From Nocardioides sp. GY 10127 (GTDB lineage Bacteria; Actinomycetota; Actinomycetes; Propionibacteriales; Nocardioidaceae): a stretch of 64,000 nucleotides of DNA. The translations under genes and the position numbers were made by a program. Below, piece by piece: positions 15,685 through 26,506 of this stretch. Position 1 is the first letter of the stretch. Each line of letters starts with the position of its first letter. Below the pieces are notes generated by a model, which saw only the letters and a list, made by a program, of their open reading frames with translations, was not told where the DNA came from and made no database searches. The stretch spans positions 248,001 through 312,000 of the forward strand of contig NZ_STGL01000007.1 in NCBI RefSeq assembly GCF_004919085.1, written 5' to 3'.

Positions 15685-17289
15685 GTGCCGTCCGTCACCC
15701 TCCCCGCCGAGCCCCCGACGCCCCCGACGCCCCAGACCGCCACGCCTCGGAGCTCCCGTGTCACCTGCCCGCGGCTGGCCGCCCGGGTGACGACCGCCGA
15801 GGAGGCGGCCGCGCTCGTGCGCGACGGGGACAACGTCGGCATCTCCGGCTTCACCGGGGCGGGCTACCCGAAGGCGCTCCCGACGGCCCTGGCCGCGCGG
15901 ATGCGGGCGGCCCACGAGCGCGGCGAGCAGTTCCGGGTGGGGCTCTGGTCGGGGGCGTCCACCGCCCCCGAGGCCGACGGCGTGCTTGCGGAGGCCCACG
16001 GCATCTCCAAGCGGCTGCCCTACAGCTCGGACCCGACCCTGCGCCGCGAGATCAACGACGGCGAGGTCGAGTACGTCGACGCGCACCTCTCGCACTCGGC
16101 CCAGCACATGTGGTTCGGCTTCTACGGCCACCTCGACGTGGCCGTCGTCGAGGTCACCGCCGTCCTCCCCAACGGGCTGCTCGTGCCGTCCTCGTCGGTC
16201 GGCAACAACAAGACCTGGCTCGACCGCGCCGACAAGGTGATCCTCGAGGTCAACCACTGGCAGCCGCGCGAGCTCGAGGGGTTCCACGACGTCTACCACG
16301 GCACCCGGCTGCCGCCCTTCCGAGCGCCGATCCAGCTCACCGACCCCCTCCAGCGCATCGGCGAGCCGTACCTGCGCGTCGACCCGGCGAAGGTCGTCGC
16401 GATCGTCGAGACCGACGCCCCCGACCGCAACAGCCCGCTGGCCGCGCCCGACGACGACGCCCGGGCCATGGCCGCCCACCTGGTGGACTTCCTGCGCCAC
16501 GAGGTGGCCCGGGGGCGGATGCCCGCGAACCTGCTGCCGCTCCAGTCGGGCGTCGGCAACGTCGCGAACGCGGTGATGGCGGGCCTGCTCGACAGCGAGT
16601 TCGAGCAGCTCACGTCCTTCACCGAGGTGATCCAGGACGGGCTGCTCGACCTCCTGGACGCCGGGAAGCTCGTCGGCGTGTCCGCCACGTCCTTCGGGCT
16701 CTCGCCCACCGGTGTCCGGCGGTTCATGGACGACGTGGGCTCCTACAAGGGCCGCATCCTGCTGCGCAGCGAGGAGATCTCCAACCACCCCGAGCTCGTC
16801 CGGCGGCTCGGCGTCATCGCCATCAACGGGATGATCGAGGCGGACGTCTACGGCAACGTGAACTCCACCCACGTGATGGGCTCGAGCATCATGAACGGCA
16901 TCGGCGGCTCCGGCGACTTCGCCCGCAACGCCTACCTCAACTTCTTCGTCAGCCCGTCCACGGCCAAGGGCGGGGCCATCTCCTCGATCGTCCCGTTCGC
17001 CAGCCACGTGGACCACACCGAGCACGACGTCCAGGTCCTCGTCACCGAGCAGGGCCTGGCGGACCTGCGTGGTCTCTCGCCGTCGGCCCGGGCGGACGTC
17101 GTCATCGACCGCTGCGCCCACCCGGCCTTCCGCGACCAGCTCCGGGACTACGTCGGCCGGGCCCGCCGGGAGCGTCCGCACGCCCGGCACACGCCCCACC
17201 TGCTCGCCGAGGCGCTCAGCTGGCACCAGCGCTACCTGGACACCGGCTCGATGCAGGCCGCCCCGACCCCGGAAGAAGGCCGCGGGTGA
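15685..17289 (+). CDS. acetyl-CoA hydrolase / succinyl-CoA:acetate CoA-transferase family protein
   Basis: 534 residues from a GTG. It is a class I CoA-transferase of the Cat1/AarC/Ach1 type, moving CoA between acetyl-CoA and succinate or hydrolysing acetyl-CoA. The N-terminal ISGFTGAGYPKALPTAL and the LPLQSGVGNVANAVMAGL motif (about 284-301) bind CoA. Glu314 in FTEVIQDG aligns with the catalytic glutamate that forms the glutamyl-CoA intermediate. GGSGDFARNAYLNFFV and the terminal HPAFRDQLRDYV segments are also conserved. The first 30 residues are Pro/Thr-rich and unlike the family, so a later start is possible. The stop overlaps the next gene. Confidence 0.88.
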   Translation: MPSVTLPAEPPTPPTPQTATPRSSRVTCPRLAARVTTAEEAAALVRDGDNVGISGFTGAGYPKALPTALAARMRAAHERGEQFRVGLWSGASTAPEADGVLAEAHGISKRLPYSSDPTLRREINDGEVEYVDAHLSHSAQHMWFGFYGHLDVAVVEVTAVLPNGLLVPSSSVGNNKTWLDRADKVILEVNHWQPRELEGFHDVYHGTRLPPFRAPIQLTDPLQRIGEPYLRVDPAKVVAIVETDAPDRNSPLAAPDDDARAMAAHLVDFLRHEVARGRMPANLLPLQSGVGNVANAVMAGLLDSEFEQLTSFTEVIQDGLLDLLDAGKLVGVSATSFGLSPTGVRRFMDDVGSYKGRILLRSEEISNHPELVRRLGVIAINGMIEADVYGNVNSTHVMGSSIMNGIGGSGDFARNAYLNFFVSPSTAKGGAISSIVPFASHVDHTEHDVQVLVTEQGLADLRGLSPSARADVVIDRCAHPAFRDQLRDYVGRARRERPHARHTPHLLAEALSWHQRYLDTGSMQAAPTPEEGRG

Positions 17290-18029
17290 GCGGCACCAGC
17301 CGGATCGAGGCGGTCGTCTTCGACTGGGGCGGCACGCTCACGGCCTGGCACGACGTGGACTTCCACGCGGAGTCGCTGGCCCTGGCAGAGGCGGTCCGGC
17401 ACGCCCACGACCACGGCCCGGGGTCGCCGGGCGCCCTGGCCGCACACGACGCGGCGGCCGCACGCCTGCACGCCGCCGGCGGCGTGGTCTGGGGGCGCAG
17501 CCGCGACGAGCAGCGCTCGGCGACGGTCGCCGACCTGTTCACGGAGGCGGGGCTCGACCACGACCCGGCGCTCCTCGACGCCTACTACGACTTCTGGGAG
17601 CCGCACACGCTCACCGACCCCGAGGTCGGGCCGCTGTGGGAGTGGCTGCGCTCGCAGGGCATCGCGGTCGGGGTGCTCTCCAACACGATCTGGCCGCGCG
17701 AGTGGCACCGCGGCTTCTTCGCGCGCGACGGCGTGCTGGACCTCCTCGACGGAGACGTCTACTCCAGCGAGCTGCCGTGGACGAAGCCGTCGCCGCACGC
17801 CTTCCGGGCGGCGATGGACGCCGTGGGCGCCACCGACCCGGCCCGCTGCGTCTACGTCGGCGACCGGCTCTTCGACGACGTGTGGGGCAGCCAGCAGGCC
17901 GGGATGCGCGCCGTCCACGTGCCGCACAGCACGATCCCGGCCGAGCAGGTCGGGCACACCGAGGGCACCCCGGACGCCGTCGTGCGGACGCTGGGGGAGC
18001 TGCGGGACGTCGTGGCGCGCTGGGCCTGA
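17286..18029 (+). CDS. HAD-superfamily hydrolase (subfamily IA)
   Basis: 247 residues from a GTG overlapping the CoA-transferase stop (GTGA). HAD motif I is VFDWGGTL with Asp13 as expected nucleophile; the usual second Asp is replaced by Gly, as in several HAD-IA phosphatases. Motif II is VLSNTIWP, the conserved Lys is in WTKPSPHAF, and motif III is YVGDRLFDDV. A helical cap lies between motifs I and II. The substrate is unknown. Coupling to a CoA-transferase does not itself indicate one. Confidence 0.85.
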   Translation: MSGTSRIEAVVFDWGGTLTAWHDVDFHAESLALAEAVRHAHDHGPGSPGALAAHDAAAARLHAAGGVVWGRSRDEQRSATVADLFTEAGLDHDPALLDAYYDFWEPHTLTDPEVGPLWEWLRSQGIAVGVLSNTIWPREWHRGFFARDGVLDLLDGDVYSSELPWTKPSPHAFRAAMDAVGATDPARCVYVGDRLFDDVWGSQQAGMRAVHVPHSTIPAEQVGHTEGTPDAVVRTLGELRDVVARWA

Positions 18030-18050
18030 GCCGGGCTGCGGCTCGTCCCG

Positions 18051-18073
18051 CCCGTCCACAGCCGGCGGACGGG
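18051..18073. terminator. weak hairpin after HAD gene
   Basis: 7-bp stem CCCGTCC / GGACGGG in the 202-bp gap between convergent genes. The rest of that gap shows nothing recognisable. Confidence 0.35.
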
Positions 18074-18231
18074 GTGGATTGACCCACGCTCGCGGCGGGC
18101 AGGAGCGACCCGCGGCCGCGGTGCGGGCGGGGGAGGATCTCGGGGGCTCCCTGCCCGGCCGCGGTCGCGCTGAGCGGGGTGGCGCGGGCGGTGCCGCGCC
18201 GGCCCTCAGCGGAGCAGAGCCGGGCGAGCGG

Positions 18232-19290
18232 TCAGGAGAGCAGGCCGGTGGCGGCGGCGCGGGCGGGGTCGCTGAAGCCGAGGGCGGCTCGGCTGCAGCC
18301 GCCGGCCTCGCCGACCGCCCAGCGGCGTAGCGCTCCCGTGGTGGTCGCGACCACGTAGCCGAGGGCCTCGGCGCAGCCGGTCTCGAGGTCCACCGCCTCG
18401 GCGCGTACGCGGGCGGTGGTCCGCAGGGACGGCAGGTCGTAGGCGGCCGCCGAGCCGACAGGGTCCTCGCCCGCGCCGCGCAGCGCGGCCTCGAGGACGT
18501 CGCGCCGGGCGCGATGGGTCGCCTCCGCGGCGGTCACCGCCTCGTACTGGACGGTCTGGGTGCTGGCCGACGTCGCGGCGCCGAGCGAGGCGTAGACCCA
18601 GCAGGCGGCGTGCTCGGCGGCCAGCGCGTCCTGGAGCGCGGTGACGCCCTCCGTGGCGAGCTGGGCGTCGATCGGCGTGCCGAGGTCCGCCACCGCGGGC
18701 GCGCGCAGGAGGGTGTCGGCCCCCGACCCGAGGGGCGCCAGGACGGCGGCCTGCGACAGCCCCGCGGCCAGCCCGGCGAGGAGCCTGGCGAGCGCGCCCG
18801 AGTCGGCCGCCACCGCGGCGGCCGTGAGGCGTCGGCGGGCCGCGGTCTCGTCGCCGCGCAGGCGGGTCAGCGCCTTCGACGCGGACGCCGGGGCCCGGAC
18901 CGTGGGGACGGCCGAGTCGCTCGTGGCGCCGGCGAGCAGGGCCGCCTGCGACCGGTGCAGCCGGGCGAGGCGACGGGCCGCGGCGGCCTGCGCGCCGTCC
19001 AGCCGCGCGGCCACGGCCGCGGCGAGCGCCGCCAGCTCGAGCAGGAGCGTGTGGCACTCCTCGACGAGCGCGGCGTCGGCGTCCGTGCTGGAGGCGTCGA
19101 CCGACGCGGACGCGGAGGAGGACGCGGAGGTGGGGGAGGAGGTGGTGTCGGTCGTGGTGCCGGACGGGGACGACCCGCCCGACCCGTCGGTCAGCGCGGA
19201 CAGGCGCGAGCACCCGCCGAGGGCGAGCCCGGTGAGCGTGAGTCCGCCCAGGAGGAGCGATCGGCGGGTCGTCGGCGTCGGTCGGGGCAC
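18232..19290 (-). CDS. ferritin-like DUF4439 Tat lipoprotein
   Basis: 352 residues from a GTG at 19290, chosen because it places a twin-arginine signal ([10 protein letters not shown]) and lipobox LALGGC (Cys near 27) at the N-terminus. The frame is open further 5' without sensible coding. After a Ser/Thr-rich linker the mature part is almost all Ala-rich helix. The C-terminal 140 residues ([20 protein letters not shown] ... [20 protein letters not shown]) match the ferritin-like DUF4439 domain, with Glu/His positions typical of such helix bundles. It is found in front of rimP in many actinobacteria. The role is unknown. It is divergent from rimP. Confidence 0.82.
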   Translation of the reverse strand: MPRPTPTTRRSLLLGGLTLTGLALGGCSRLSALTDGSGGSSPSGTTTDTTSSPTSASSSASASVDASSTDADAALVEECHTLLLELAALAAAVAARLDGAQAAAARRLARLHRSQAALLAGATSDSAVPTVRAPASASKALTRLRGDETAARRRLTAAAVAADSGALARLLAGLAAGLSQAAVLAPLGSGADTLLRAPAVADLGTPIDAQLATEGVTALQDALAAEHAACWVYASLGAATSASTQTVQYEAVTAAEATHRARRDVLEAALRGAGEDPVGSAAAYDLPSLRTTARVRAEAVDLETGCAEALGYVVATTTGALRRWAVGEAGGCSRAALGFSDPARAAATGLLS

Positions 19291-19444
19291 CCGGGGAGGG
19301 TACCGGCGGGGCCCCTGCTGCTCGGCGACGTGGTCGGTGCGCGCGGAGGCGTTAGGCTGGCGTCGCGGGCGGTGCCCCGGCACGTCCGGTCGACGCCGCC
19401 CCCGCACGAGCCAGTACAAGAGAAGACGCGGAGGTCGCCCGATC

Positions 19445-19930
19445 GTGAGCAACCGTCAGGACACCACGAGGGACAGGGTGGAGGCCGCGATCACCGCTCC
19501 GCTGGCCGAGCTCGGGATGGACGTCGAGGCCGTCGAGGTGTCGCCGGCCGGCAAGCGCCGGCTGCTGCGCGTCGCCGTCGACAAGGACGGCGGGCTCACG
19601 CTCGACGACGTGGCCGACGCGACGCGGGCGGTCTCGGCCGTCCTGGACGCCGAGGACTCCGACGTCATGGGCGAGCAGGCGTACACGCTCGAGGTGACCT
19701 CGCGCGGCGTCGACCGGCCGCTCAGCCTGCCGCGCCACTGGCGCCGCAACGCGGGGCGCCTGGTCAAGGTCACGCTCGTCGACGGCACCAGCGTCACCGG
19801 CCGGCTGACGGGCAGCGACGACGAGCGGGCCGAGCTCGAGGTCTCGGGCAGCGCCCGCTCCGTCGCCTACGACGAGGTCGCCAAGGCCCTCGTCCAGATC
19901 GAGTTCAACCGCAGCGAGGAGGAGGCCTGA
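19445..19930 (+). CDS. rimP: ribosome maturation factor RimP
   Basis: 161 residues from a GTG. It assists 30S subunit assembly in the cytosol. The N-terminal domain contains the [21 protein letters not shown] segment, seen here as [11 protein letters not shown], and [20 protein letters not shown] text ([17 protein letters not shown]). The C-terminal SH3-like domain has [15 protein letters not shown]. The stop overlaps the nusA ATG by one base. The rimP-nusA pair is the start of the classical nusA-infB operon. Confidence 0.95.
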   Translation: MSNRQDTTRDRVEAAITAPLAELGMDVEAVEVSPAGKRRLLRVAVDKDGGLTLDDVADATRAVSAVLDAEDSDVMGEQAYTLEVTSRGVDRPLSLPRHWRRNAGRLVKVTLVDGTSVTGRLTGSDDERAELEVSGSARSVAYDEVAKALVQIEFNRSEEEA

Positions 19931-20907
19931 TGGACATCGACATGAGCATCCTGCGGACGCTGGAGCGGGAGAAGGAGATCCCGCTCGACGTCCTCGTGGA
20001 GGCGATCGAGCAGGCCCTGCTCACCGCGTACCACAAGACGCCGGGGTCCTACGAGGACGCCCGGGTCGAGCTCGACCGCAAGAGCGGCCGCGTCGCCGTC
20101 CTGGCCGTCGAGTACGACAACGACGACAACAAGATCGGCGAGTTCGACGACACCCCGGACGGCTTCGGCCGGATCGCGGCGACGACGGCGAAGCAGATCA
20201 TGATGCAGCGCCTGCGCGACGCCGAGGACGACATCAAGTTCGGTGAGTTCTCCGGCAAGGAGGGCGACATCGTCTCGGGCATCATCCAGCAGGGACGCAA
20301 CCCCGACGACGTGATGGTCGACCTCGGCCGCCTCGAGGCCGTCCTCCCCCTGGGTGAGCGGGTGCCCGGCGAGACCTACCGCCACGGCGACCGCATCAAG
20401 TGCCTCGTGGTGAGCGTCCGCAAGGGCATGCGGGGCCCGCAGGTCACCCTGTCGCGCTCGCACCCGAACCTGGTCAAGAAGCTGTTCGCCCTCGAGGTGC
20501 CCGAGATCGCCGACGGCACCGTCGAGATCGCCGCGATCGCCCGGGAGGCCGGCCACCGGACGAAGATCGCCGTCAGCAGCGAGGTCTCCGGCGTCAACCC
20601 CAAGGGCGCCTGCATCGGCCCCATGGGCCAGCGCGTGCGCAACGTGATGGCGGAGCTCGGCGGGGAGAAGATCGACATCGTCGACCACTCCGCCGACCCC
20701 GCACGGTTCGTGGCCTCCGCCCTCTCCCCGGCGCGCGTGACGTCGGTGGAGGTCGTGGACGCCGCGACCAAGTCCGCCCGCGTCGTGGTGCCGGACTTCC
20801 AGCTGTCGCTGGCGATCGGCAAGGAGGGGCAGAACGCCCGCCTGGCCGCCCGTCTCACCGGCTGGCGCATCGACATCCGCTCGGACGAGACGCCCGCGGG
20901 CGAGTGA
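19930..20907 (+). CDS. nusA: transcription termination/antitermination protein NusA
   Basis: 325 residues. It binds RNA polymerase and nascent RNA to control pausing, termination and antitermination. The order is an N-terminal polymerase-binding domain ([20 protein letters not shown]), an S1 domain (about 110-180), KH1 (including [19 protein letters not shown]) and KH2 ([19 protein letters not shown]). There are no C-terminal acidic repeats, which is normal for actinobacteria. A very strong hairpin follows, so ylxR and infB probably have separate promoters. Confidence 0.96.
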   Translation: MDIDMSILRTLEREKEIPLDVLVEAIEQALLTAYHKTPGSYEDARVELDRKSGRVAVLAVEYDNDDNKIGEFDDTPDGFGRIAATTAKQIMMQRLRDAEDDIKFGEFSGKEGDIVSGIIQQGRNPDDVMVDLGRLEAVLPLGERVPGETYRHGDRIKCLVVSVRKGMRGPQVTLSRSHPNLVKKLFALEVPEIADGTVEIAAIAREAGHRTKIAVSSEVSGVNPKGACIGPMGQRVRNVMAELGGEKIDIVDHSADPARFVASALSPARVTSVEVVDAATKSARVVVPDFQLSLAIGKEGQNARLAARLTGWRIDIRSDETPAGE

Positions 20908-20916
20908 GCGGGCGCT

Positions 20917-20960
20917 GAGCCACGGTGACCCCGGCCCCGCCGCCGGGGTCGCCGTGGCTC
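20917..20960 (+). terminator. strong nusA terminator hairpin
   Basis: A 19-bp stem (20917-20935 with 20942-20960; one G-U wobble) and a 6-nt loop, starting 10 bp after the nusA stop. It separates nusA from the following protease gene. Confidence 0.8.
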
Positions 20961-21064
20961 GGCCTCTCCCTCCCGGGCGGCGAGGAACGCCGTCCGCGAG
21001 GAACACAGGATTCTCCTAGGCACCACGCAGCAGAAGCGCAGACGCCTCGCGTTTCCTTGGGGCC

Positions 21065-22729
21065 ATGGACAACGAGCGGAACACCACGCCGAGCGGCGAC
21101 GCGGGCGGGGACCACACCACCGGCGAGTCGCAGGGCTCCGCCACCCCGGGCCAGGACGCCTCGGCGGCCGGCCACCCCCAGCAGAACCCGTACGGCCAGG
21201 CCGGCCAGTACGGGCAGGCCCCCTACGGCCAGGAGCCGTACGGCCAGGCGCCGTACGGCCAGGCTCCCTACGGCCAGGCTCCTTACGGGCAGGCCGGCCA
21301 GTACGGCCAGGCGCCGTACGGGCAGGCGCCGTACGGGCAGGCGCCCTACGGCCAGTACGGCCAGGCTCCCTTCGCGCAGGCCCCGCAGGGCGCGCAGCAG
21401 CCGGCCGGCGCCCCCCACATCGACATGGCCACCAGCAACGTCTGGGGCGCCCCGGTCGCCGTCGCACCTCAGCCGCGCCCCCGCAAGCGCCGCGCACGCC
21501 AGGCCATCGCGGCCCTCGCCGTCGCGGGCGTGGTCGCGGCCGGCCTCGGCTTCGCCGCCGGTCGCGTCGTCTCGGACAACAGCGACACGACGGCCGCCGC
21601 CTCCAGCGCCACGCCGGGCGACTCCAGCACCGACAGCGGCTCGAGCACCGACGGCTCGACCTCGGACGGCTCGACCTCGGACGGCTCCAGCGAGTACGGC
21701 TACGGAGACGGCTCCAGCAGCGACGGCTCCCAGTTCGGGTACGGCGAGATGCCGGGCTCGGACGGGTCGAGCTCGGACAGCAACGGCAGCAGCGGGTCGA
21801 GCTCGTCGGTGGAGGCCGAGGCCACCGCCAACGACGCGACCGACGCCCAGTCCCAGGGCCTCGTCATCATCGAGACCACCCTCACCGACGGTGAGGCGGC
21901 CGGCACCGGCATGGTCCTCTCCTCGGACGGTCTCATCCTCACGAACTACCACGTGGTCGAGGACTCGACCTCGATCAAGGTCGAGATCGCCAGCACCGGC
22001 GACACCTACACCGCGACCGTCGTGGGCCACGACGCCGAGGCCGACGTGGCGCTCCTTCAGCTGAAGGACGCCTCGGGCCTCACCGTGGCCGACATCGACT
22101 CCACCGACGAGGCGTCCGTCGGCGACGACGTCACCGCGGTCGGCAACGCCGAGGGCCAGGGCTACCTCTCGGCCAGCGAGGGCACGGTCACCGCCACCGA
22201 CCAGGAGATCACCACCTCCAGCGAGTACGGCATCTCGGCCGAGGACCTCACCGGGCTCACCGAGACCGACGTCGCGGTGGTCGGGGGCTACTCCGGCGGC
22301 GCCATGCTCGACTCCGACGGCGAGGTCGTGGGCATGACGACCGCCGCCAGCAGCAGCGACACCGAGGCCGACTCCTACTACATCCCGATCGCCGACGCCC
22401 TGTCCGTCGTGAGCGTCATCGAGTCGGGCCAGGAGTCCGGGTCGGTGCAGATCGGCGCGTCGGCCTACCTCGGCGTCTCGATCGACTCCAGCGTCTCCGG
22501 TGGCGCCTACGTCGCCGAGGTCGAGGACGACACCGCGGCCTCCAAGGCCGGCATCACCGCCGGGTCCACGATCACCAAGGTCGACGGCACCAAGGTCGGC
22601 AGCTACGACGCCCTGGCCAAGGTCATGGACTCCCTCGACCCGGGCGACTCGGTGAAGGTCGTGTGGACCGACGCCAACGGCAAGCAGCACAGCGCCACCG
22701 TGACGCTCGGCTCCTCGCCCATCAACTGA
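21065..22729 (+). CDS. membrane-anchored HtrA/DegP-like serine protease with YGQ-rich cytoplasmic tail
   Basis: 554 residues. Residues 1-140 are a Gly/Gln/Tyr/Pro-rich tail with about ten YGQ(A/E)P repeats. A basic RPRKRRARQ stretch leads into one membrane helix (about 150-170), so the tail is cytosolic and the protease external. A Ser/Gly/Asp linker follows (about 175-255). The trypsin-like domain has His296 (LTNYHVV), Asp327 (EADVALLQL) and Ser410 (GYSGGAM, a variant of GNSGGP). A PDZ domain ends the protein (about 460-550). The family degrades or senses misfolded envelope proteins. It has its own transcription unit between nusA and ylxR. Confidence 0.9.
   Translation: MDNERNTTPSGDAGGDHTTGESQGSATPGQDASAAGHPQQNPYGQAGQYGQAPYGQEPYGQAPYGQAPYGQAPYGQAGQYGQAPYGQAPYGQAPYGQYGQAPFAQAPQGAQQPAGAPHIDMATSNVWGAPVAVAPQPRPRKRRARQAIAALAVAGVVAAGLGFAAGRVVSDNSDTTAAASSATPGDSSTDSGSSTDGSTSDGSTSDGSSEYGYGDGSSSDGSQFGYGEMPGSDGSSSDSNGSSGSSSSVEAEATANDATDAQSQGLVIIETTLTDGEAAGTGMVLSSDGLILTNYHVVEDSTSIKVEIASTGDTYTATVVGHDAEADVALLQLKDASGLTVADIDSTDEASVGDDVTAVGNAEGQGYLSASEGTVTATDQEITTSSEYGISAEDLTGLTETDVAVVGGYSGGAMLDSDGEVVGMTTAASSSDTEADSYYIPIADALSVVSVIESGQESGSVQIGASAYLGVSIDSSVSGGAYVAEVEDDTAASKAGITAGSTITKVDGTKVGSYDALAKVMDSLDPGDSVKVVWTDANGKQHSATVTLGSSPIN
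21190..21380 (+). repeat. in-frame YGQ-type coding repeats in the HtrA gene
   Basis: A 15-bp unit coding for YGQAP (TACGGCCAGGCNCCN) is repeated about ten times with small variations such as YGQAGQ and YGQEP. It is part of the protease's cytosolic tail. Confidence 0.85.
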
Positions 22730-22736
22730 CCCGACC

Positions 22737-22761
22737 GCCTCGCGCACGTCGCGCGCGAGGC
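22737..22761 (+). terminator. hairpin 1 after HtrA gene
   Basis: 9-bp stem GCCTCGCGC / GCGCGAGGC immediately after the stop codon. Confidence 0.55.
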
Positions 22762-22821
22762 GCTCACCAGCCCCGTCGCGCAGCCCCCGGACCGGTCCCC
22801 CGGGGGCGCGCGGCGGCATCG

Positions 22822-22850
22822 CACGCCCGACGCCCCCGACGTCGGGCGTG
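22822..22850 (+). terminator. hairpin 2 after HtrA gene
   Basis: Perfect 10-bp stem CACGCCCGAC / GTCGGGCGTG with a 9-nt loop, followed by TCGTGCTTGT. Confidence 0.65.
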
Positions 22851-22936
22851 TCGTGCTTGTGGGGCACCCGCCGTCCCGCGCCGCTCCCCACCGTGGCGAG
22901 GACCTCACCGGTTCGTTTCCTCGTGGGGGCAAGGGG

Positions 22937-22942
22937 TAAGGT
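22937..22942 (+). promoter_or_regulatory. -10-like box (TAAGGT) before ylxR
   Basis: TAAGGT lies 8 nt before the ylxR GTG at 22951 with no Shine-Dalgarno. It fits an independent promoter downstream of the HtrA terminators. Confidence 0.4.
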
Positions 22943-22950
22943 GATCGACG

Positions 22951-23328
22951 GTGTCCCGCTCAGTCGTCCCTGCTGATCCGGCCGGCCCGTCCACCGACGG
23001 CCCGGTCAGGACCTGCATTGGCTGCCGGGCGCGGGCACCGAGACGCGACTTGCTGCGCACCGTGGTGGGCAAGGACGACGCCGGCATGCCGGCCGTGGTC
23101 CCCGACCCCCGCGGCTCCGCAGCCGGCCGAGGGGCGCACCTGCACCCCACGACCGCGTGCTACGAGCTCGCCGTCCGCCGCAAGGCCTTCCCCCGAGCGC
23201 TGCGACACGCAGCCGGGGGAGCGCTGAGCGCGGGTGCGGTGGGGGAGTACCTCGAGCGTGTCCCGACCGACACCGACACGGCCGACCAGGCCGGTCGCAC
23301 GACCAGGAACTGGAGCAGCAGCTCATGA
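22951..23328 (+). CDS. ylxR: YlxR family (DUF448) nucleic-acid-binding protein
   Basis: 125 residues from a GTG. The family signature is present: RTCIGCRARAPRRDLLR with its CxxC-type pair, then VPDPRGSAAGRGAHLHP and a C-terminal RKAFPRALR. The genes sit between nusA and infB across bacteria; RNA binding and, in some species, a nucleoid or RNase P-related role have been reported. The last 25 residues are Thr/Ser-rich and poorly conserved. Confidence 0.93.
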   Translation: MSRSVVPADPAGPSTDGPVRTCIGCRARAPRRDLLRTVVGKDDAGMPAVVPDPRGSAAGRGAHLHPTTACYELAVRRKAFPRALRHAAGGALSAGAVGEYLERVPTDTDTADQAGRTTRNWSSSS

Positions 23329-23423
23329 GCACTCGATGAGTACCTCACGATGAGTTTGCACACCCACTGACGGTCTCGAGCAGAACCTCCGGAGAACCCG
23401 GGCTCGAGGCCAGGAGGAGAAAC

Positions 23424-26396
23424 GTGGCCAAGACCCGAGTTCACGAGCTCGCCAAGGAGTTCGGAGTCGAGAGCAAGTTCGTTCTCGAGAAGTTCAAGGA
23501 GATGGGTGAGTTCGTCAAGTCGGCGAGCTCGACCGTCGAGCTCCCCGCCGAGATGCGCTTCCGCAAGGAGTTCGGCGACAAGCTGAAGGGCGGTTCCGCC
23601 CCGGCGGCCTCGTCCGCCCCCGCCGCCCGCCCGGCGGCGCCCAAGCCCGGCCCCAAGCCGGCTGCCTCGACGCCGGCCCCGGCCGCGCCGAAGCCCGCTC
23701 CGCGTCCCGCGGCCGCTGAGACCAGCGCGCCCGCCGCTGAGACCAGCGCGCCCGCTGCCGAGGCTCCCGCCCCGGCCGCTGCCGAGACCCCCGCCGCCCC
23801 GGCCGCGTCCGCCGCTCCCGCGGCGTCCCCGGCCCCGCGCAGCGCGGGTCCCCGCCCCGCCTCGCCCCGCCCCGCGGGTGGTGCCCAGGGCGGTTCCGCT
23901 CAGAGCGGTTCTTCGGCTGGCCAGGCCCCGGCCGCGCGTGGCGGCGACGCCCCGCGCCCCGGTGGCCCCCGTCCGGGCCCGCGTCCGGCTCCGTCCACCC
24001 CCGCCCAGCGCGGTGGCGGCAGCGCCGGCGGTGCCGGCAAGCCGGCCCCGCGTCCGGTCGGTCGCCCGGGTGCTCCGCGCCCCGGCAACAACCCCTTCGC
24101 CTCGAGCCAGGGGATGGGCCAGCGGCCCGCCCCGCGCCCGGGCGGCTCCGCCGGTGCCGGCGACCAGCAGCGTCCCCCGCGGCCGCCGGCCGGTCGTGAC
24201 GGCTCCGCGCCCCGTCCGGGCGGTGCCCCGGGCATGCCGCGCCCGAACCCGGCGATGATGCCCAAGTCCCCGGCTGCCTTCGGCTCCGGCCCCGGCGCCC
24301 GTCCGGCCCCCGGCCGTGGCGGTGCCCCGGGTCGCGGCGGTGCCCCGGGTCGCGGCGGTGCCCCGGGTCGTCCCGGCGCCGGTGCCGGCGCGGGTGCCGG
24401 TGCTCCGGCCCGCGGTGGCTTCGCCGGTCGTCCCGGCGGCGGTGGCAACCGTCCCGGCGGTCGCGGTCAGACCCAGGGTGCGTTCGGTCGTCCCGGTGGT
24501 CCGTCGCGTCGTGGTCGCAAGTCGAAGCGGGCGCGTCGTCAGGAGTTCGAGGCCATGGAGGCCCCGACGATCGGCGGCGTGCGCGTCCGCAAGGGCAACG
24601 GGGAGACCGTGCGTCTCGCCCGCGGCGCCTCGCTGACCGACTTCGCGGAGAAGATCAACGTCGACGCCGCCCAGCTCGTCCAGATGCTCTTCAGCCTGGG
24701 CGAGATGGTCACCGCGACCGAGTCCGTCAACGACGAGACCCTCGAGCTGCTCGGTGAGGAGCTCAACTACAACGTCCAGGTCGTCTCCCCCGAGGACGAG
24801 GACCGCGAGCTGCTCGAGTCGTTCGACCTCGAGTTCGGCGAGGACGAGGGCGACGAGGACGACCTGGTGGTCCGCCCGCCGGTCGTCACCGTCATGGGTC
24901 ACGTCGACCACGGAAAGACCAAGCTCCTCGACGCGCTGCGCAACGCCAACGTCGTCGCCAAGGAGGCCGGTGGCATCACGCAGCACATCGGTGCCTACCA
25001 GGTCACGACCGAGGTCGACGGCTCCGAGCGTCGCATCACCTTCATCGACACCCCGGGTCACGAGGCGTTCACCGCCATGCGTGCCCGTGGTGCCCAGGCG
25101 ACCGACATCGCGATCCTCGTGGTCGCGGCGGACGACGGCGTCATGCCGCAGACGGTCGAGGCGCTCAACCACGCCAAGGCCGCCGGTGTCCCGATCGTGG
25201 TCGCGGTCAACAAGATCGACAAGCCCGAGGCGGACCCGACCAAGGTCCGCGGTCAGCTCACCGAGTACGGCCTGGTGCCCGAGGAGTACGGCGGCGACAC
25301 GATGTTCGTCGACGTCTCCGCGAAGTCCCAGCTGAACCTCGACGGGCTGCTCGAGGCCGTCGTCCTCACGGCCGACGCCTCGCTCGACCTGCGCGCCAAC
25401 CCGACGCAGGACGCCCAGGGCCTCGTGGTCGAGGCGCACCTCGACCGCGGTCGTGGTCCGACGGCCACCGTCCTCGTCCAGCGCGGCACCCTGCGGGTCG
25501 GCGACTCGATCGTCGCCGGTCCGGCCCACGGCCGCGTCCGCGCCATGCTCGACGAGTACGGCGAGAACATCGAGGAAGCGGACCCGTCGCGCCCCGCGAT
25601 GGTGCTCGGCCTCAACGCGGTCCCCGGCGCCGGCCAGAACTTCATCGTGGTCGAGGACGACCGCATGGCCCGCCAGATCGCCGAGAAGCGCGAGGCGCGC
25701 GAGCGTGCGGCCATGCAGGCCAAGCGTCGCGTCCGTCGCACCCTCGAGGACTTCATGGCCTCCATGGAGAAGGGCGAGAGCCAGGAGCTCAACCTCATCC
25801 TCAAGGGCGACGTGTCCGGTTCGGTCGAGGCCCTCGAGGACGCCCTCGCCAAGATCGACGTCGGCGACGAGGTCGGCATCCGGGTCATCGACCGCGGTGT
25901 CGGCGCGATCACCGAGACCAACGTCGACCTGGCGAGCGCCTCCGACGCCATCATCATCGGCTTCAACGTCCGCCCGCAGGGCAAGGTGACGGAGATGGCC
26001 GACAAGGAGGGCGTGGAGATCCGCTACTACTCGGTCATCTACCAGGCGATCGAGGAGATCGAGGCGGCCCTCAAGGGCATGCTCAAGCCGGAGTACGAGG
26101 AGGTCGCGCTCGGCCAGGCCGAGATCCGCGCGATCTTCCGCAGCTCCAAGATCGGCAACATCGCCGGCTGCATGGTCACCAGCGGTGTCATCCGACGCAA
26201 CGCCAAGGTCCGCCTCATCCGCGACGGTGCCGTCGTGGTCGAGTCGACCGACCTGGCGTCGCTGCGGCGCGAGAAGGACGACGCGTCCGAGGTCCGCGAG
26301 GGCTTCGAGTGCGGTCTCGTCCTGAAGAACTTCGGCGACATCAAGGAAGGCGACGTCGTCGAGGCCTTCGAGATGCGCGAGATCCCGCGCAGCTGA
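23424..26396 (+). CDS. infB: translation initiation factor IF-2
   Basis: 990 residues from a GTG with AGGAGGAG 7 bp upstream. This GTPase places initiator fMet-tRNA on the 30S subunit and promotes subunit joining. An N-terminal IF2 domain ([15 protein letters not shown]) is followed by an unusually long Pro/Ala/Gly/Arg-rich linker (about 55-370). A second IF2_N segment ([19 protein letters not shown]) is near 400. G1 is GHVDHGKT (about 492), G2 region is [13 protein letters not shown]3 is DTPGHEAF and G4 is NKID. Domains II-IV complete the protein. The linker is compositionally similar to other actinobacterial IF-2 proteins. Confidence 0.97.
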   Translation: MAKTRVHELAKEFGVESKFVLEKFKEMGEFVKSASSTVELPAEMRFRKEFGDKLKGGSAPAASSAPAARPAAPKPGPKPAASTPAPAAPKPAPRPAAAETSAPAAETSAPAAEAPAPAAAETPAAPAASAAPAASPAPRSAGPRPASPRPAGGAQGGSAQSGSSAGQAPAARGGDAPRPGGPRPGPRPAPSTPAQRGGGSAGGAGKPAPRPVGRPGAPRPGNNPFASSQGMGQRPAPRPGGSAGAGDQQRPPRPPAGRDGSAPRPGGAPGMPRPNPAMMPKSPAAFGSGPGARPAPGRGGAPGRGGAPGRGGAPGRPGAGAGAGAGAPARGGFAGRPGGGGNRPGGRGQTQGAFGRPGGPSRRGRKSKRARRQEFEAMEAPTIGGVRVRKGNGETVRLARGASLTDFAEKINVDAAQLVQMLFSLGEMVTATESVNDETLELLGEELNYNVQVVSPEDEDRELLESFDLEFGEDEGDEDDLVVRPPVVTVMGHVDHGKTKLLDALRNANVVAKEAGGITQHIGAYQVTTEVDGSERRITFIDTPGHEAFTAMRARGAQATDIAILVVAADDGVMPQTVEALNHAKAAGVPIVVAVNKIDKPEADPTKVRGQLTEYGLVPEEYGGDTMFVDVSAKSQLNLDGLLEAVVLTADASLDLRANPTQDAQGLVVEAHLDRGRGPTATVLVQRGTLRVGDSIVAGPAHGRVRAMLDEYGENIEEADPSRPAMVLGLNAVPGAGQNFIVVEDDRMARQIAEKREARERAAMQAKRRVRRTLEDFMASMEKGESQELNLILKGDVSGSVEALEDALAKIDVGDEVGIRVIDRGVGAITETNVDLASASDAIIIGFNVRPQGKVTEMADKEGVEIRYYSVIYQAIEEIEAALKGMLKPEYEEVALGQAEIRAIFRSSKIGNIAGCMVTSGVIRRNAKVRLIRDGAVVVESTDLASLRREKDDASEVREGFECGLVLKNFGDIKEGDVVEAFEMREIPRS

Positions 26397-26415
26397 ACCA
26401 CGCACCACCCCGCGT

Positions 26416-26449
26416 CCGGCGGCCCGGCCCCCACGGGTCGGGCCGCCGG
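26416..26449 (+). terminator. hairpin between infB and rbfA
   Basis: Perfect 11-bp stem CCGGCGGCCCG / CGGGCCGCCGG with a 12-nt loop, 19 bp after infB. It may be a terminator or an attenuating element within the operon. Confidence 0.6.
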
Positions 26450-26506
26450 CGCGTCCGCACCGCTCCCTGAGACGATGCGGCGTCACCGCCCTGAGAGGAA
26501 GAACCC

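Noticed and set aside
17286..18029. The HAD protein as inactive because it has DWGGT instead of DxDGT
   Set aside because: The nucleophile Asp13 is present, and many HAD-IA phosphatases have Gly in place of the second Asp; motifs II and III are intact.
23160..26486. A 1108-residue open frame antisense to infB
   Set aside because: It is a low-complexity Gly/Arg/Asp/Leu translation of the complementary strand of a certain gene, a normal effect of high GC.
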